Below are positions 24,478-36,123 of a DNA stretch of 64,000 nt, piece by piece. The stretch spans positions 124,001 to 188,000 of the forward strand of contig JARWMV010000011.1 of the NCBI GenBank assembly GCA_030998015.1. Reading direction: 5' to 3'. This stretch comes from Ceratorhiza oryzae-sativae (lineage: Eukaryota > Basidiomycota > Agaricomycetes > Cantharellales > Ceratobasidiaceae). The translations under genes were made by a program, and so were the position numbers. Within the stretch, counting starts at the first letter, position 1. Every line of letters begins with the position of its first letter. The notes under the pieces were generated by a model. That model made no database searches. It was given only the letters and a program-made list of their open reading frames with translations, and was not told the DNA's origin.

Positions 24478-26719
24478 AACTCGTGGAATGGAAGGAGAGG
24501 ATAGAGTAGGTGCGGGAATATATGGAGATGATTGAGAAGGAAATCGTGGAAATTGCGGCGGTGGGAGTGGGAAAGATGATGAGAAGTCGGGAGGGTGAAG
24601 GATGCAAATGACATCGATAGTGTCGTAGAATCGAAGCTTAACTGTATATAGACTGGTGGGATTGTAAGTTGTATGTTTGTAGATCATTCGAAGATGTATC
24701 ATTAGAAAATACCATTTTGCCTATTGAAAAACGTAACCCAAACGTAAGCTTGAGTGTTGAAATGCTTACTCACTGGGCAGAAATTGAGACTTTCACAATG
24801 ATCAATCATCCAATTGTAAACGCACAGAAGTGACAACTAAAAAACTCATTATATCGTATTGGGACACTGATGCCGTCATGCACATACGAGAGTATAACTC
24901 ACGCTACATCTCCTTGCTCTACCGGGTGTATGCACACTTTGCTCGACCGCTCTACCTTTCCTAGCCTGTTGATAATGCGAATTTTATACCCGCAACTTCT
25001 TAAGAGCCGCTGAGGACACTAGGAGCTCTTTCTAATTCCATAGTGGCGCATATATGAGCTTCATCCGTACAGAACTAATGCCATCTTCAAAGCAATATAT
25101 AATGATAGGCACCACTCCACAACCCCGATTAGCGAACGGCTAGGCTCCTGTATAGCTAGTGTCCCCATAAAATAACTTTGATATGCTGGTGGGGCCGAAT
25201 CAAACCTATCGGAGGACAATCCCGGGCTATTGACCCGGTGCCAGCCAAGATACTATTCAGTTTAATCCGAAATGGCCATCCTACTCCTGTTAATTGATCT
25301 TGCTCACCAAGTTTTACATGTATGCGCGTGAGAAACTCAAAAGATCAGGGATTTGAAGATGTGGTATGAGCGGAAACCAGGGTGTAAGGAAGCCACAGAC
25401 CACGTGATCCCCCCTCGCTCGCGACGTTGACCACCCGCGACAAAGACAGCATTAACTATGTCGGGGCCTCGCCCTCTATTTATCGCGCCTTTATTATCCT
25501 CTCTATAGCACTCAACTCATTTCGGAAGGATCTTGATAAACCGAGACTCTTGTTAGCGTAATGCCGGAAGCAGTGGAAGCTCCCGCGCGCGAAAGGGCCT
25601 CGGGACGTATGTCAATGGTCTCGTTACCTGTACTGGCAAAACGAGTGGTGCCCCTAGCAGATGAGCAAAGGATTGGCGTAAAATCAACCTTGAATATTCT
25701 GACCAAATGCCAAAACCGACGGGCTTGGTGAGCCAATACTCTTCAGATGGTTTCAGATTGTAGCTCTTCTAACCTTGCGGACCAAGAGAATGAATTACGC
25801 TATTTTTGTTATTAAATCACGATTTTTTAATTTGAAATTGAGAGCATCGCTTTGGGGAGGGTTTAGTCGAACAAGTCCTACATTCAAAAAGGCGCGAAAC
25901 CATTCGTGCGTAAAGATTGCTTTAGCAGAGGTTGCATACCATGTGATTTGGACTTCTTTGGATTCGCTGTGGTCACCGGGCGGCCTGCATATACGGTAGG
26001 CTAACATGGACTCTATTCAACATAATGTGTTGATCATTTCCGAAAACGGGATCGTCAGGCTCGCGAATAACTCACACCGTCTCAAGAGCACCAGGTAGAC
26101 TTGGTTCAACTTTTTATGGACGATATCGGTAATGACAATCAAGAAGAGAAAGTAGCAAGACAACTGAGCCTCGTAGATACCGGTGTTGGCCAATGGATTC
26201 GAAAAAATGGAGTTTACCTTTCGATGTTGTTTTACCAATGTAATTCTCGACTCTCTACCCAGTGAAAGGACCTTGAACTCGGCAGCGGAGCCAGTTATAT
26301 CATTGTATCCGTGAAGAAGGAATGATTTGGGTGGTTAATAATTATCATGAATGAGTCAATCATAAATGACGAGAGAATGGTCCAAGAATCATCCCGTCCG
26401 GCTGTGAGCTAGAGATGTTCCAGGGGGCTGTGGAACTATATGCCGCAACTTCAATTTTCAATGTCTATGTTAGCCAGTCTAGGGGTTCAGGGTTTCAGCG
26501 AAGAATACACCGCTCTGAAGCTAGGATCACAGCCCCGTCTGGCCTTGAGCTTATCCCCGCGATGCAAAGTGTCGAGCCAGGACATGGGAGTCCATCTGTG
26601 AGTGGCTGACGTAATTGACCAGGTCACGTGAATTTCGAGCGCGGCTCCCGCCCGACGTCGACCCCAACATCGCGCGCTCTCGGTCCGTATCCTCTGTCAC
26701 GCCCCTGTTACGACATATC
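24478..26719. other. Intergenic region with one weak ORF
   Basis: Mostly A/T-rich non-coding sequence. At 25561 (+) an ATG opens about 56 codons (MPEAVEAPARERASGRMSM...) ending near a GTGAGC that could be a splice donor. On the opposite strand 25512-25736 is also open. Neither has a recognised domain. The segment 26610-26719 directly upstream of the next gene is GC-rich and probably its promoter/leader. Confidence 0.35.
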
Positions 26720-27851
26720 ATGGCCGGTGCAATCGAAGGGCCGATTTCGCTGCCTCCCTTGCTTCCTGCTGCGCCTGGATCGGTAGGGCTGAGCTCTCCC
26801 CAACCACCACCGAGCTCGCCTTTGCCCCCTGAACCCACACAATCGCGTGATGACCTAGCCCAGCAACCGAGTCGAGTCTTGTTCGAGGCCGATGTAGACC
26901 GCATCTCGTCGACCATGGGCGCGAGATTAGTCGTCGCGTTTGTGGAACTCGTTCTGTATTTGAAGGGCCAGGTGCCTTTGTGAGTGATAAAACTCGATTG
27001 TTGTGGCTAAACCAGGCTGATAAACCGACTGTGATGAGTCCTCCGTCGACGCTCCGCATGATGGCCGCCAACGGACGAAAAGGTAGTTCACATCAGACCA
27101 AGGCGCGACTTTTTCTGTTTCGACTTGCCGATCAGTTTGGCTGAATGACTGCTTCCAGCTCCTCAAATCGTTGCACTCTCTGAGCGAAGACCTCCCATCG
27201 ACCTTGGAGACTCTGCACGGTCAGCAAGCCGTCACCATAGCCCTCGTTTTTGGCCTTGGTCGCGCCAAGTGTTTTGTTCAGCTGTCCAGAACAGACTTTG
27301 CCAAATCGGGCGGACAAGCTGAATCACACGAATCGAAAATGCCAGCCTGTTCATCTCAGCCTCTGAACCAGAACCAAAATGGAGACTCGGAATCGAGTGC
27401 ACAGACGCCCCAACGGGGAATATCGTCCCGCCAGCCTCTGCGAGAAATAACACCTCCACCTTCTCCTCCCGTCGATGATCTTGCGTCTCAACTGGCTGCC
27501 ATCACTCTCAAACCTGCCCTTTCTCCCGAAGCCGTTATACGAAAAGCGGAACGCGGATTGGCTAGAGAGATTGCTACCTCGAGTCTTGCGGATGGTATAA
27601 ACTTGAGTCCCGTCGGAGGACAGATCTATCTGAGGGCGCCGAGAAGTTTCAGGCACCCAAAGTGGGTCGTGCGCCAGGATGCAGCGAAATCGTTGGATGC
27701 ACCCTACGAGGCTATGATCACGAATTCTAGTTTGGGAGCTGCAGGTGTTGAGTACGTGAGGATACAAGCGAGGGAAGCTGTCGAGTCCCAAACAGAGGGT
27801 GAAGACATGATTTGGTGGGGATGGGAAGGGCGATTAGCAGGTTACGCCTGA
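26720..27851 (+). CDS. Candidate p31comet (MAD2L1-binding protein)-like protein
   Basis: Proposed from local resemblance only. p31comet adapts Mad2 for checkpoint silencing; its family has a segment like 'YxRGQIPxP' followed by helices and a hydrophobic strand. Here exon 1 (26720-26979) ends VELVLYLKGQVPF. If the next exon starts at 27039 it continues PPSTLRMMAANGRK, and exon 3 has LLKSLHSLSEDLPSTLETL then VTIALVFGLGRAKCFVQLS. The rest (27330-27851) is a Pro/Ser-rich linker and a C-terminal ~130 residues ending in LAGYA. The phase between exons 2 and 3 does not close cleanly, so the model has an error or a one-base frame break there. Alternative: an unrelated fungal protein of unknown function. 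Confidence 0.4.
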
Positions 27852-28079
27852 GATCATGGACATGCGAACGTAAATAGCCCCGCTTCATGGACTGTATTAC
27901 TTGTGTATATGTCTTTCTTGTAATGTAACATGGTCTTGTTTATGTTGTTCCTCACCATGACAGCTCAGCATTAGCGAATGCGACATGAAAACTGAAAACC
28001 GCCTGAAACCATTGTTGTTGGTGCCGCTGGAAGGAGACGTGCCTAGTGAAAGCGTATCTGATTGTCCGCTTTCCACTTT

Positions 28080-28663
28080 GCATACTCAAAAGCCGGTTCG
28101 ATGTCCTAGTGGACGTGAGCCAAACCAATTCCTCGTGTTTTAGGGGCGTCAGCCTGATAACGAATAAGCACTCCGGAGACATCTTGCAACAACAGTCCAA
28201 CGAACCCCTCGGAGTGCACGTATGTCCGCAATAATGTCGAACAGACCACTCTTCCAATAACCCAGGTTGGATCTCCCGACATCCGAACACAGTGAGTAAG
28301 GATCAGTCGAAATCACCTCTCGATGGGGCTTCGAGTGATTGCCTCGCTGGTCTCTTGGTCCTGTTGACGCGCCGGCTCATTCTCGTCAGAGGAGGAGCGG
28401 CCGACATCGGGACGCAGCTCCGGAACGATTGGTTGCCCCCTGCGCATCAGCCATTAGACGTCTTGGATTGCGGTTTACGGTATAGATATGTGAAGAAGCG
28501 TGGACCAAGAACACAGCCCAATGCCCAAGTGCTCTCGATTGGGGCGGAGAGGCGAATGCGGCAAGGCGAGAAGGTCCCCTGACAGGTGAACATATGCGTG
28601 ACCAAAGTTGCAGCCCGGGGGTTAGGCCAATCAGCGAGGCCAAAGTAAGACAACGTGCGGGTC
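28080..28663 (-). CDS. Probable spliced gene of unknown function, exon structure unresolved
   Basis: Several minus-strand segments look coding but in different frames. One runs from an ATG near 28663 and contains STWALGCVLGPRFFTYLY. The next, near 28440-28330, contains VPELRPDVGRSSSDENEPA. A third, near 28270-28100, contains TWVIGRVVCSTLLRTYV and LLLQDVSGVLIRYQADA. Candidate introns (a GTAAAC donor near 28483 and a GTGATT donor near 28318) could join them. I do not recognise the product. The plus-strand frame 28292-28582 is more likely a shadow. Confidence 0.35.
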
Positions 28664-28699
28664 ATGCGTAGGCAAGTCACGGTTCCAGATGAATTCCCA

Positions 28700-29564
28700 G
28701 GGAAGGGAGGTTTGCCCCCTAGCGTGCTCCAATCCTTTCGCGTCGGGTCTCAGGACAGGATCGGACGCATATCTTTGAGTATTCACAAACGCGATTTTGA
28801 GGGTACCGCACAGACTCGTTGCATTCCATAGTGTTGACTGGTCAAAGAAACGAAAAGAAAAGGTTCAAGTGACGATCAAAACTAGCTTGGAGAACGGCAA
28901 GACGAGATTCATGGTTGTAGAAGATTCATGTGTGTACTGGAATAATATAGAATGTTAACGAGTCTGTGAAAGAATCAGCAATCGAGTCAAGTGTGTATGC
29001 GCAGCATATACGCAACAGTATCGCAAATGGCCAACTCGTATTCTTAGCGTACAAAGAAAGGCTCTACGAGCCTCATCGTACCCCATTATTTTACTCTCGC
29101 TCACGCTCTTTCTTGTAATAAAATTCTATATGATATAGTATATACACTTGATTTCTATAATGGCGGAATTCAACTAGCGTATCCTCTATAACGTTGGGAA
29201 TCCTGGCTTACAGCGCTGACGGCGCATGTGTGGCAGACTGTGGAATACCGTCGGGGATTTATTCTCCTGGTCAAATTTTCGTGTACCCACCCCCTCTCTT
29301 GTACTCGACGATGTTTTTATTCTCCCATTTGGCGTGACCGGCAAAACATGCTTGGGTCATAGCTTAGACCCGAGATCAAGCCGGCCAGACAGCTGATACC
29401 ACGCTCAAGCAAATGAACCGAAAGCCGGCATTCAGATTTATACAGCATGGGTTTTGACACTTTCTCTGATGGTCTAAACTATTGGAAAGGGTTTACAAGA
29501 GCAATAGCCACACATCCCCTTTGACCAAACGACATTAATTTCTTCTCTTGTCACTGTCCCTAAA
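28700..29564. other. Intergenic region
   Basis: A/T-rich sequence without supported genes. It holds the 3' flank of the minus-strand gene ending at 29565 and the upstream flank of the unresolved gene to its left. Confidence 0.35.
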
Positions 29565-31776
29565 TCACACCACCCTGCTCTTGAATCGCCCATACCTGTC
29601 TTTTTTGTTTTGACCCATTTCTCGCAATAGGCGCTCCCGAAAGGATGGCCGAGTGGAAGGGTCTTCATCGCCAATAGATTCCAACCTCCTCTCTGTTTCC
29701 ATTCGCCGGTCTTCCCTCTCGGCTGTAGTCGGAATATGCATGAGATTATCCAGGTACTCTTTAAGGAGAGCTCTATCAAGTTCTAGCTCGACTTGGAACG
29801 GGCGCTGCCGAGAGAATGGGTAAAGTGTGTGTTGGAAAGTGTATTGATGCTCTCCCGTTTTCTATAACATCAGGTCAGAAAGGTGGGCCGATTTTCTGTG
29901 ACCTAAAGAAACAGATATAAAAACATACATCGCTGAACGCGTTCAACCGTATCTCATATTCCAAAGCGGCGGTTAAACAATGCGGGTAAGGCGAGCCGTC
30001 TGGCTTTCCACTGAGCCACTCAATTTGGACAGGTACGAGGCCCGTCCTTCCGAGCATAGTGACTTCTGTCAAATCGTATCGAACCCTGGTCTGTATCATT
30101 ACACCCCATACTCGTCCCGATACGAGAAGCTGGTGAACTGTTTCTTCCGCACTATCGAGAATAAGTGTGAGCCACAGTCAAACAGGCGAGAAGAACCATT
30201 AGCTAACCGCATCAATGTAGTATTACACTCCGTTGTTCCGAATACCTGTTTCAACTAGATATTATTATCAATTTTTTTTTAATTATCATCATACATATCC
30301 TTACCGCATAATCGAAATAGTGGTAGACTTCAGGCCAGATTCGAGGAGAGACGCGCAGCATCCACTGAAAGGAACAAGATCAACGCCATGGCGGCGGTTC
30401 CCAAAGTTGACTTACTTCAGCAACATCCCCTGCAGGTTCCTCTGTCCACATGAAATCTCTAATGGCGCACTTAAATTTTCCAATCAGATTAGTTTCGCGA
30501 AGCCAAATCCAGGTTCGTACCAGGTTAGCCCAGTATCTCCAACTGGGATTCCTCTTGTTCATTCCCGTGCGATGAAAGAGTTTGTCACCGGAAAAGGTGG
30601 TACGTGGTATTGAGCTCTTGGGGGTTGATATAGGAAACTGCGGAGTTTTCCACAAAGAAGATGAATTATCCCAGTTCGACTGCCTCCGGATCCAAGTATC
30701 CGGATTGGTTTGAGCTCTCACAATCGCGGCAAGGGTGCTGTTGTCCTTTTCCTCCACCCAGGTCGAATAAAGTCCCAGAGGATTGGTGGAAAGTTTGATC
30801 ATGCCGTTGGCGAGGGCAGTCTCTTCATCTTCCTTATAAATAACTAGATTCACACTCCTAGAAAGCCCATGTTTCATGAGATCCTCAGTGAGGGTCCTGA
30901 TAGTGTCCGTTGGTACTCGCGAGCCATCCGGAAAATCTCCGGGCATAATACATAGCCTAAATTCATTCCTGTCGTCTGGAACGAAAAACCGCTGTCTGAG
31001 ACTTTCGAATGCTGCGCTTGGGTGCTGGGCCTCGGCGATATCGATTGCACTGTTGAAGCAAATAACCCATTGGCGTCGGTACCACTCAAGTTTCTTCTTC
31101 GAATCGGAGTTCGTAATTCTGGTGAGGTGCTCGTGCATGCGAGAGGCTCGAATCTTGGCGTACGACACCTTGGTCCCGTCCTCGTGGAAGAACGAACATG
31201 CGATCCTTGAGTCCGCAAGATCACGCTGTAGAACTTGCTCGTAGCTGTCGAGGTTGACACGAGTGCAAAGCTCATCGAGACTAATCACGAAGTCTCCGTA
31301 CTGTGCAAACAACAGACGCATCAGAGCTTGCTGATTGTTGGTATCATACGGTATAATAGGACATACCGCGGCCGATAATCGCATATACATTAGCTTCGAA
31401 CCCTCCCGAATCAAATATGCTGGTATCTCGATTTCCTCGGGTTGATTTTTCCATGTCGTCAATTCAAGCAGAATAGGCTTGTTGCACCATTTAAAAGGCT
31501 GTCGTGAATGAGTCGATCTTTGGATATCTCCCACTTCAGATCGAGACCTACAGACCTTGATTGCGGAAGACATGAAGACTGACGCAAGGACGAGCTAAAG
31601 CAATCCTGGTGCACTGCCAAGGGAAATGTCCGACATAGTAGGCGGAGAATTGGTACTTTTATCAACTGGTGCATAGCGCCCATGAACGAGCAAACAATCG
31701 GCGCACACTTCCGATCAACGGGAGTCAAGGAGCCGAGAGGCACAAGATCAGCTGGCCACTCCAGCGCCAAATCCAC
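29565..31776 (-). CDS. Paralogue B of the unrecognised three-member family
   Basis: Homologous along its length to the genes at 4006-6330 and 32679-34968. Reading 5' to 3' on minus: an N-terminal part (31776-31560, LALEWPADLVPLGSLTPVDRK, shared with copy C), an exon containing EEIEIPAYLIREGSK, an intron with GTATGT donor near 31370, then the large core exon with MIKLSTNPLGLYSTWVEEKD. Next come an exon WMLRVSPRIWPEVYHYF, an exon VFGTTECNTTLMR, an exon with GRTGLVPVQIEWLSGKPDG, and a last exon with PFSRQRPFQVELELDRALL, ending at a TGA at 29565-29567. The last exon positions and phases match copy A. The function is unknown. The N-terminal start is uncertain: compared with copy C a one-base length difference upstream of 31776 shifts the frame. 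Confidence 0.65.
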
Positions 31777-32678
31777 ACAGCATTCGATGATTGGTTCGAG
31801 TGTTTATGGCGGAAAAACGGGCACTTGAAGTGGATTTGGTTTTGTGGCCTTTAAGCCCCAATGACGCCCACTAGCATCAAGTGACCGGCAGATAGTCCAC
31901 AACGGCCCCCAAAGTGCTGCTTCTATCTGGTGGGCAAACGAAGTAGGGCTACGGAGACAGCGAATCCCTTTCCGAAAACAATCGTTATTTTTCCCTCGAG
32001 GATTCTCAAAAACCAAATGATACCGCCAAAAAATATCCCAGGGTATATACATTGCCCAGCCGAACCCCGGAAATCTGGCTAGCATATACTAGCTCCACAA
32101 GTCTAAGTATGCTTCTGAGCAATCACTAGATCCGAATCCCCACGGGCTGTCGGTGCTATCAGCATCTGGTTAGCGCTCAGAAGCATACGAAGACGGTGAG
32201 GGCATTATCACATGCTAACTAGATTTTTGGGGATTTGCCAAGCATGTGTTATGAACGCAAGGCGCACTCTTACCCCCTCGTGTACTTCAATCCACTGGCT
32301 ACGACATCCACATCGTAGGACCCATTACGCACGAGGATCATTTGGGTGTGCTCCAAAAAATTGTCAGGCAAGGATTGGAAAAAAATTAATACGCTGCGGT
32401 GAGGATCAATCCCGGCTCGAGGGATGGCGAGGTGAGACTCGTGGCCGAATGACTGTTATTCAATCATGTGTACTCTATGGATAGACCTCCCGGAGAAGGA
32501 TCCAGATAAACACTAGCCACAAGTTTGCATTAAATTCAATTCAATCATGCGAGCAGAAAACTTGGTCATGACAGTGGCCCCGAACCATCGCGTCCCATTC
32601 AAAAATCATTTATAAATTTCGGTCTATTCTCAATTCCCACAATCTGAGCCTTCACAAAGATCACCTTGCACGAAGAGT
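31777..32678. other. Intergenic region between paralogues B and C
   Basis: Contains a minus-strand open frame (32085-31804, starting MLARFPGFGWAMYIPWDIFW) without known domain, which could be an upstream exon of paralogue B. Also contains the 14-bp inverted repeat listed at 32107-32188. Nothing else is supported. Confidence 0.35.
32107..32188. repeat. Perfect 14-bp inverted repeat around a 54-bp loop
   Basis: GTATGCTTCTGAGC at 32107-32120 is matched by its exact reverse complement at 32175-32188. The 82-bp unit is tRNA-sized, but the internal sequence does not provide A and B boxes in the right order. It may be a small foldback element or a structured transcript. Confidence 0.6.
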
Positions 32679-34968
32679 TTATTCTTCTTTTGCATCCTCA
32701 TTAGGTGCCAACACTGCTTGCGTCCGCCTTCGCATGCCCTCCGTCTCGGCTATAACTGGGAGATCATTGAAACCCTGCAAGTGCAGTTTAAGAAGAACCC
32801 TATCAAGTTCTAACTCGAACAGGAACGGGCGCTGCCGCGAGAATGGATGAAGTACGTGCTTGAAACGATGTTGCTTAGGCTGTTTCTATAACGTCGGGTC
32901 AGAAAAAGTAGTCTGATTTTCAGCAAACTGAAGAGCAAGCCGCGAGAACATACAGATTTATTGGCAATCGATCGTATTTCATACTCCACAGCGGCGGTTA
33001 ACCAATGTGGGTGAGGTAACCTAACTCGCCCATCAATGAGCCAGTTGATTGGGTGCGTCCCGAGACCGGTTTCTTCAAGCATTTGGACTTCTTCCAGATC
33101 ATGTCGAATCCTAGCTACTGTTGTTACACCCCATACTTTTCTAGATGTAAGAAGATGATGTATAGATTCTTCGGCACTAGCGAGAATTAGTGTGGTTTAT
33201 AGCCAAGCAGATGAGAAGAAACTATAACGAACCGCATCAGCACGGTGTTGCACTCGCTCGTTCCAAACACCTGTCTCGGTCAGATATTACCATCAACGCA
33301 GATAATCTTCACTATAAACGTAGTTCTTACCGCGGTGTAAAAACTCCCGGAAGTCGCTAGCGAGAATCGAAGAGAGGCAAGCTGCAACCACTTGCAAAAA
33401 CAAGATCAAACTTGTAACCGCGGACCCCCAAGTAGACTCACTTCCGCGACGTTCCGTCCAGGCTCTTCCTTCCAGTCTAGCTCAGTCAAAGCCCACTGTG
33501 TATTTCCGATTAGATTGGGTTCAAGAAGCCGAACCCAAGCTCTTACTCTTTGAGCCTGGCCGCCCCAACTTGGATCTCTCTTGTACATTCCTGTGTGATG
33601 AAGCAGTCTGCTGCCGGGGAACCTAGTACGTAGAATCGGCTCGGTGGGTGTTGATGTAGGTGCCGTCATATATGCGCTTAAAATCTCTGCTTGGTGTCGC
33701 GTAGGTTGGCTTTGGATCCAGGTGTCAGGATCAGATTGAGCTCGCAGAATGACAGAAAGGCCGTCTTTGCCCCCCGTTCGACCCAGGTCGAGTAGAGACC
33801 TAGAGGGTTGGTAGAAATTTTTATCATGCCATTGTCTGCGGCCGAAGTTTCGTCCCCCTCGTAGAAAACTGGATTCAAACTCATGGCAAACCCATGGCTC
33901 TTGACAATTTCGATAGACTCTTCGATCATAGCTTTTGTTACTGGTGGGCCGTCCAAAAAATATCCGCGCACGATATACAAGCGCAACTCCTGATGGTCGT
34001 TTGGTCTGTAAAACCGGCTCCGGAGGCTCTGCAATCCTTGGCTTGGACGCCGAGCCTCGGCAACGCAGATGGCGTGGTTGAAACAAATAGTCCACTGGCG
34101 TCGGTACCATTCAATTTTCTCCTCCAGAGAGGCGGATGAGCTTGCAATTTCAGTGAGGCACTTGTGCATACGGGAGTTTTGAATCTCGGTGGGCGACGCT
34201 TCGGTCCCATCCTTGTGAAAGAATTGGCATGCGATACTTGAATTCTTAAGTTCGTCCTCTAGAACTGTCTTGTATTTGTTGAAAGCAACTCGATAAACAA
34301 GATCCTCGAGGAGGACCACGAATTGTTGGTACTATACAAGTGAACAATTCGTTAGAGGCTCATGATTGCCGATCCCAAATACCCTACTTGGACGCACCGG
34401 GGCTGATAGTTGCAGATATATATCATCCTCGTTGTCATGTCGAAGCCAGTACCCTGTTATCTCGATTTCCTCCTCTTCCTGGGAGAACGTAGCTGCTACA
34501 AACTTAATAGACTCGGGGACGTATCGAAAAGACTATCATGAATGTGTCAAGCTTTCAGCATCTCCTGCTGTTGATCGAGATCTACAGACCTGGACTTGGT
34601 CGTTCATCAGGGTGGACGTAAAGAAGAGCAGTAATTCTGGTGAAAACTCCAGAGGGGTGTCTCTAAAGTAGACCGAGAACTGGTACTTGTAGAAGTTCGT
34701 GAATAGCGCCCGTGAAGAAGTGATCCATCGGTGCGCGCTTCCGATCAGCGGGAGTTGAGGGACCGAGAGTCACAACATCAATTGGCTGCTCAAGCGCCAA
34801 AAGCCACACAGCACTCAATTGTTCATCCAATCGTGTACGACTGAGATAGGAGCATTTGGAGGGATATGGTCTCGTGGTCTGCAAACCGCGGGACACCCGG
34901 TGGAACCACGCAACCTCTTTACGCTTGGGACCGGGTTTTTCTTGAAATTCAGGGGGGCTGAACTGCAC
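32679..34968 (-). CDS. Paralogue C of the unrecognised three-member family, frame broken once
   Basis: Same architecture and strand as paralogue B about 1 kb away, so B and C look like a tandem duplication. Conserved blocks in order: LALEQPIDVVTLGPSTPADRK (34800-34740), EEEEIEITGYWLRHDNEDD (near 34460), the core exon with MIKISTNPLGLYSTWVERG (near 33800), PGRNVAE before a GTGAGT donor near 33440, the CNTVLMR exon near 33240, LGTHPINWLIDGRVR, and PFSRQRPFLFELELDRVLL. It ends DAKEE at a TAA (32679-32681). Directly after TWVERG the frame shifts by one at a six-C run (plus strand 33770-33775); seven would restore the alignment with paralogue B. The frame also changes near 34680, where an intron or another break must be assumed. 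Function unknown. Confidence 0.62.
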
Positions 34969-36123
34969 TCATAATCAACAAATTGACCAAAGCCTACCAG
35001 TAATTTCTGAGGAGCTAAACCTGATACGGGGCCACTAACATAGCCAGTAATTTCCTGAATTGAGCCAAACCTGATGAAAGGTAAACATGTGCAAAATTGT
35101 CATATATGCACATAGACACACACTCGGAAATTCGCTGTAGTCTTCAAAATGCAAGCTCATGGTCAGGAATGTTCCTTTGTATTAGCGAGGCGTAGAATTT
35201 ACACATTAAACGGGCTCACGGTGCGGCCAACGTCCGCGAAAGTTTCCCTCACACCTGGTGAGGAGATGACATAAGGTAGTCTCGTCCAGACAATGACTAT
35301 ATCTCGAGCCGCAATCGTTAATTTGCCTTGCCTGGTCTTTGACAAACCCAATGACGTGACCAATATTCCTGGGGAATATACGCACCATTTTGTGGCTTGT
35401 ATAACGCCAGTTCTTTGGAGTAGAGAGACCCGATGTAGTCCACTATGCCTTGTATCTTCGATGATACTCGTATTATTCGATTAAGGGACTGACCAAAAGC
35501 GTCGTATGCACTGGTGAGGAAATCGGATAACGATGTGAACTCGAGGCGTGTTCACAAAGTAAACTGACGCACACAAAGCGAAGAGCATGGAGTAATTTTG
35601 GCTCACTAAATATCACCAACTCGATATTGTCGGTCGGACTCAAACTCTCGTGTGCACGCGAGCAAATCATATGTGCTGTGCCTGGGAAATTCGAAATGGC
35701 TATAGGGGCTGACGAGGTCGCCGGGCCGCCCAGACTGTGAGCACGGGGACTACGCCCACGAAGACATTCTGGGCAGCACTGGGCTCAATCATATGGATAT
35801 ACTTGCACGAAACTCAATTCATGTATGAGCCAATTTATGGGAGGGCGCCGGGCTTTGAAGAACAAAGCGAGGGCGCACGTCGTCGTTGGCCTCTGTATGA
35901 GGCCAAGGCGTCGCGTGTGCTGCCCAACCTCTCCTCCGTCGAGTGTGGGCGGTGCTTCCTCCACAGACGATGTGCTTCCGCTTAATGATCAGGCGGCGAG
36001 CTCACAACTCCATTCCATTGACAAAATTCATGGCAACCCGGCTAATGGACAAGCTTGGACAGGACCAAATTTCTAAATTTTGGCCTTGCTTCATGTGTCC
36101 AATCTACTCTTTTGTTTCGCCTC
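34969..36123. other. Intergenic region
   Basis: No gene is supported. Short open frames at 35737-35985 (+) and 35473-35670 (-) have no recognised domain. The right end is the 3' flank of the minus-strand protease gene. Confidence 0.35.

Noticed and set aside
25177..25252. A tRNA-like B box (GGTTTGATTC on minus) in the 25.2-kb spacer
   Set aside because: No matching A box or acceptor stem at the right distance.
29474..29779. Separate minus-strand ORF of 101 residues
   Set aside because: It overlaps the last exon of paralogue B in a different frame, and the homologous frame shared with paralogues A and C is the real one.
32107..32188. A tRNA gene (82-bp unit with paired ends and a TCCGAATCCCC stretch)
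   Set aside because: A- and B-box-like sequences are in the wrong order on either strand and no cloverleaf with an anticodon arm can be drawn.
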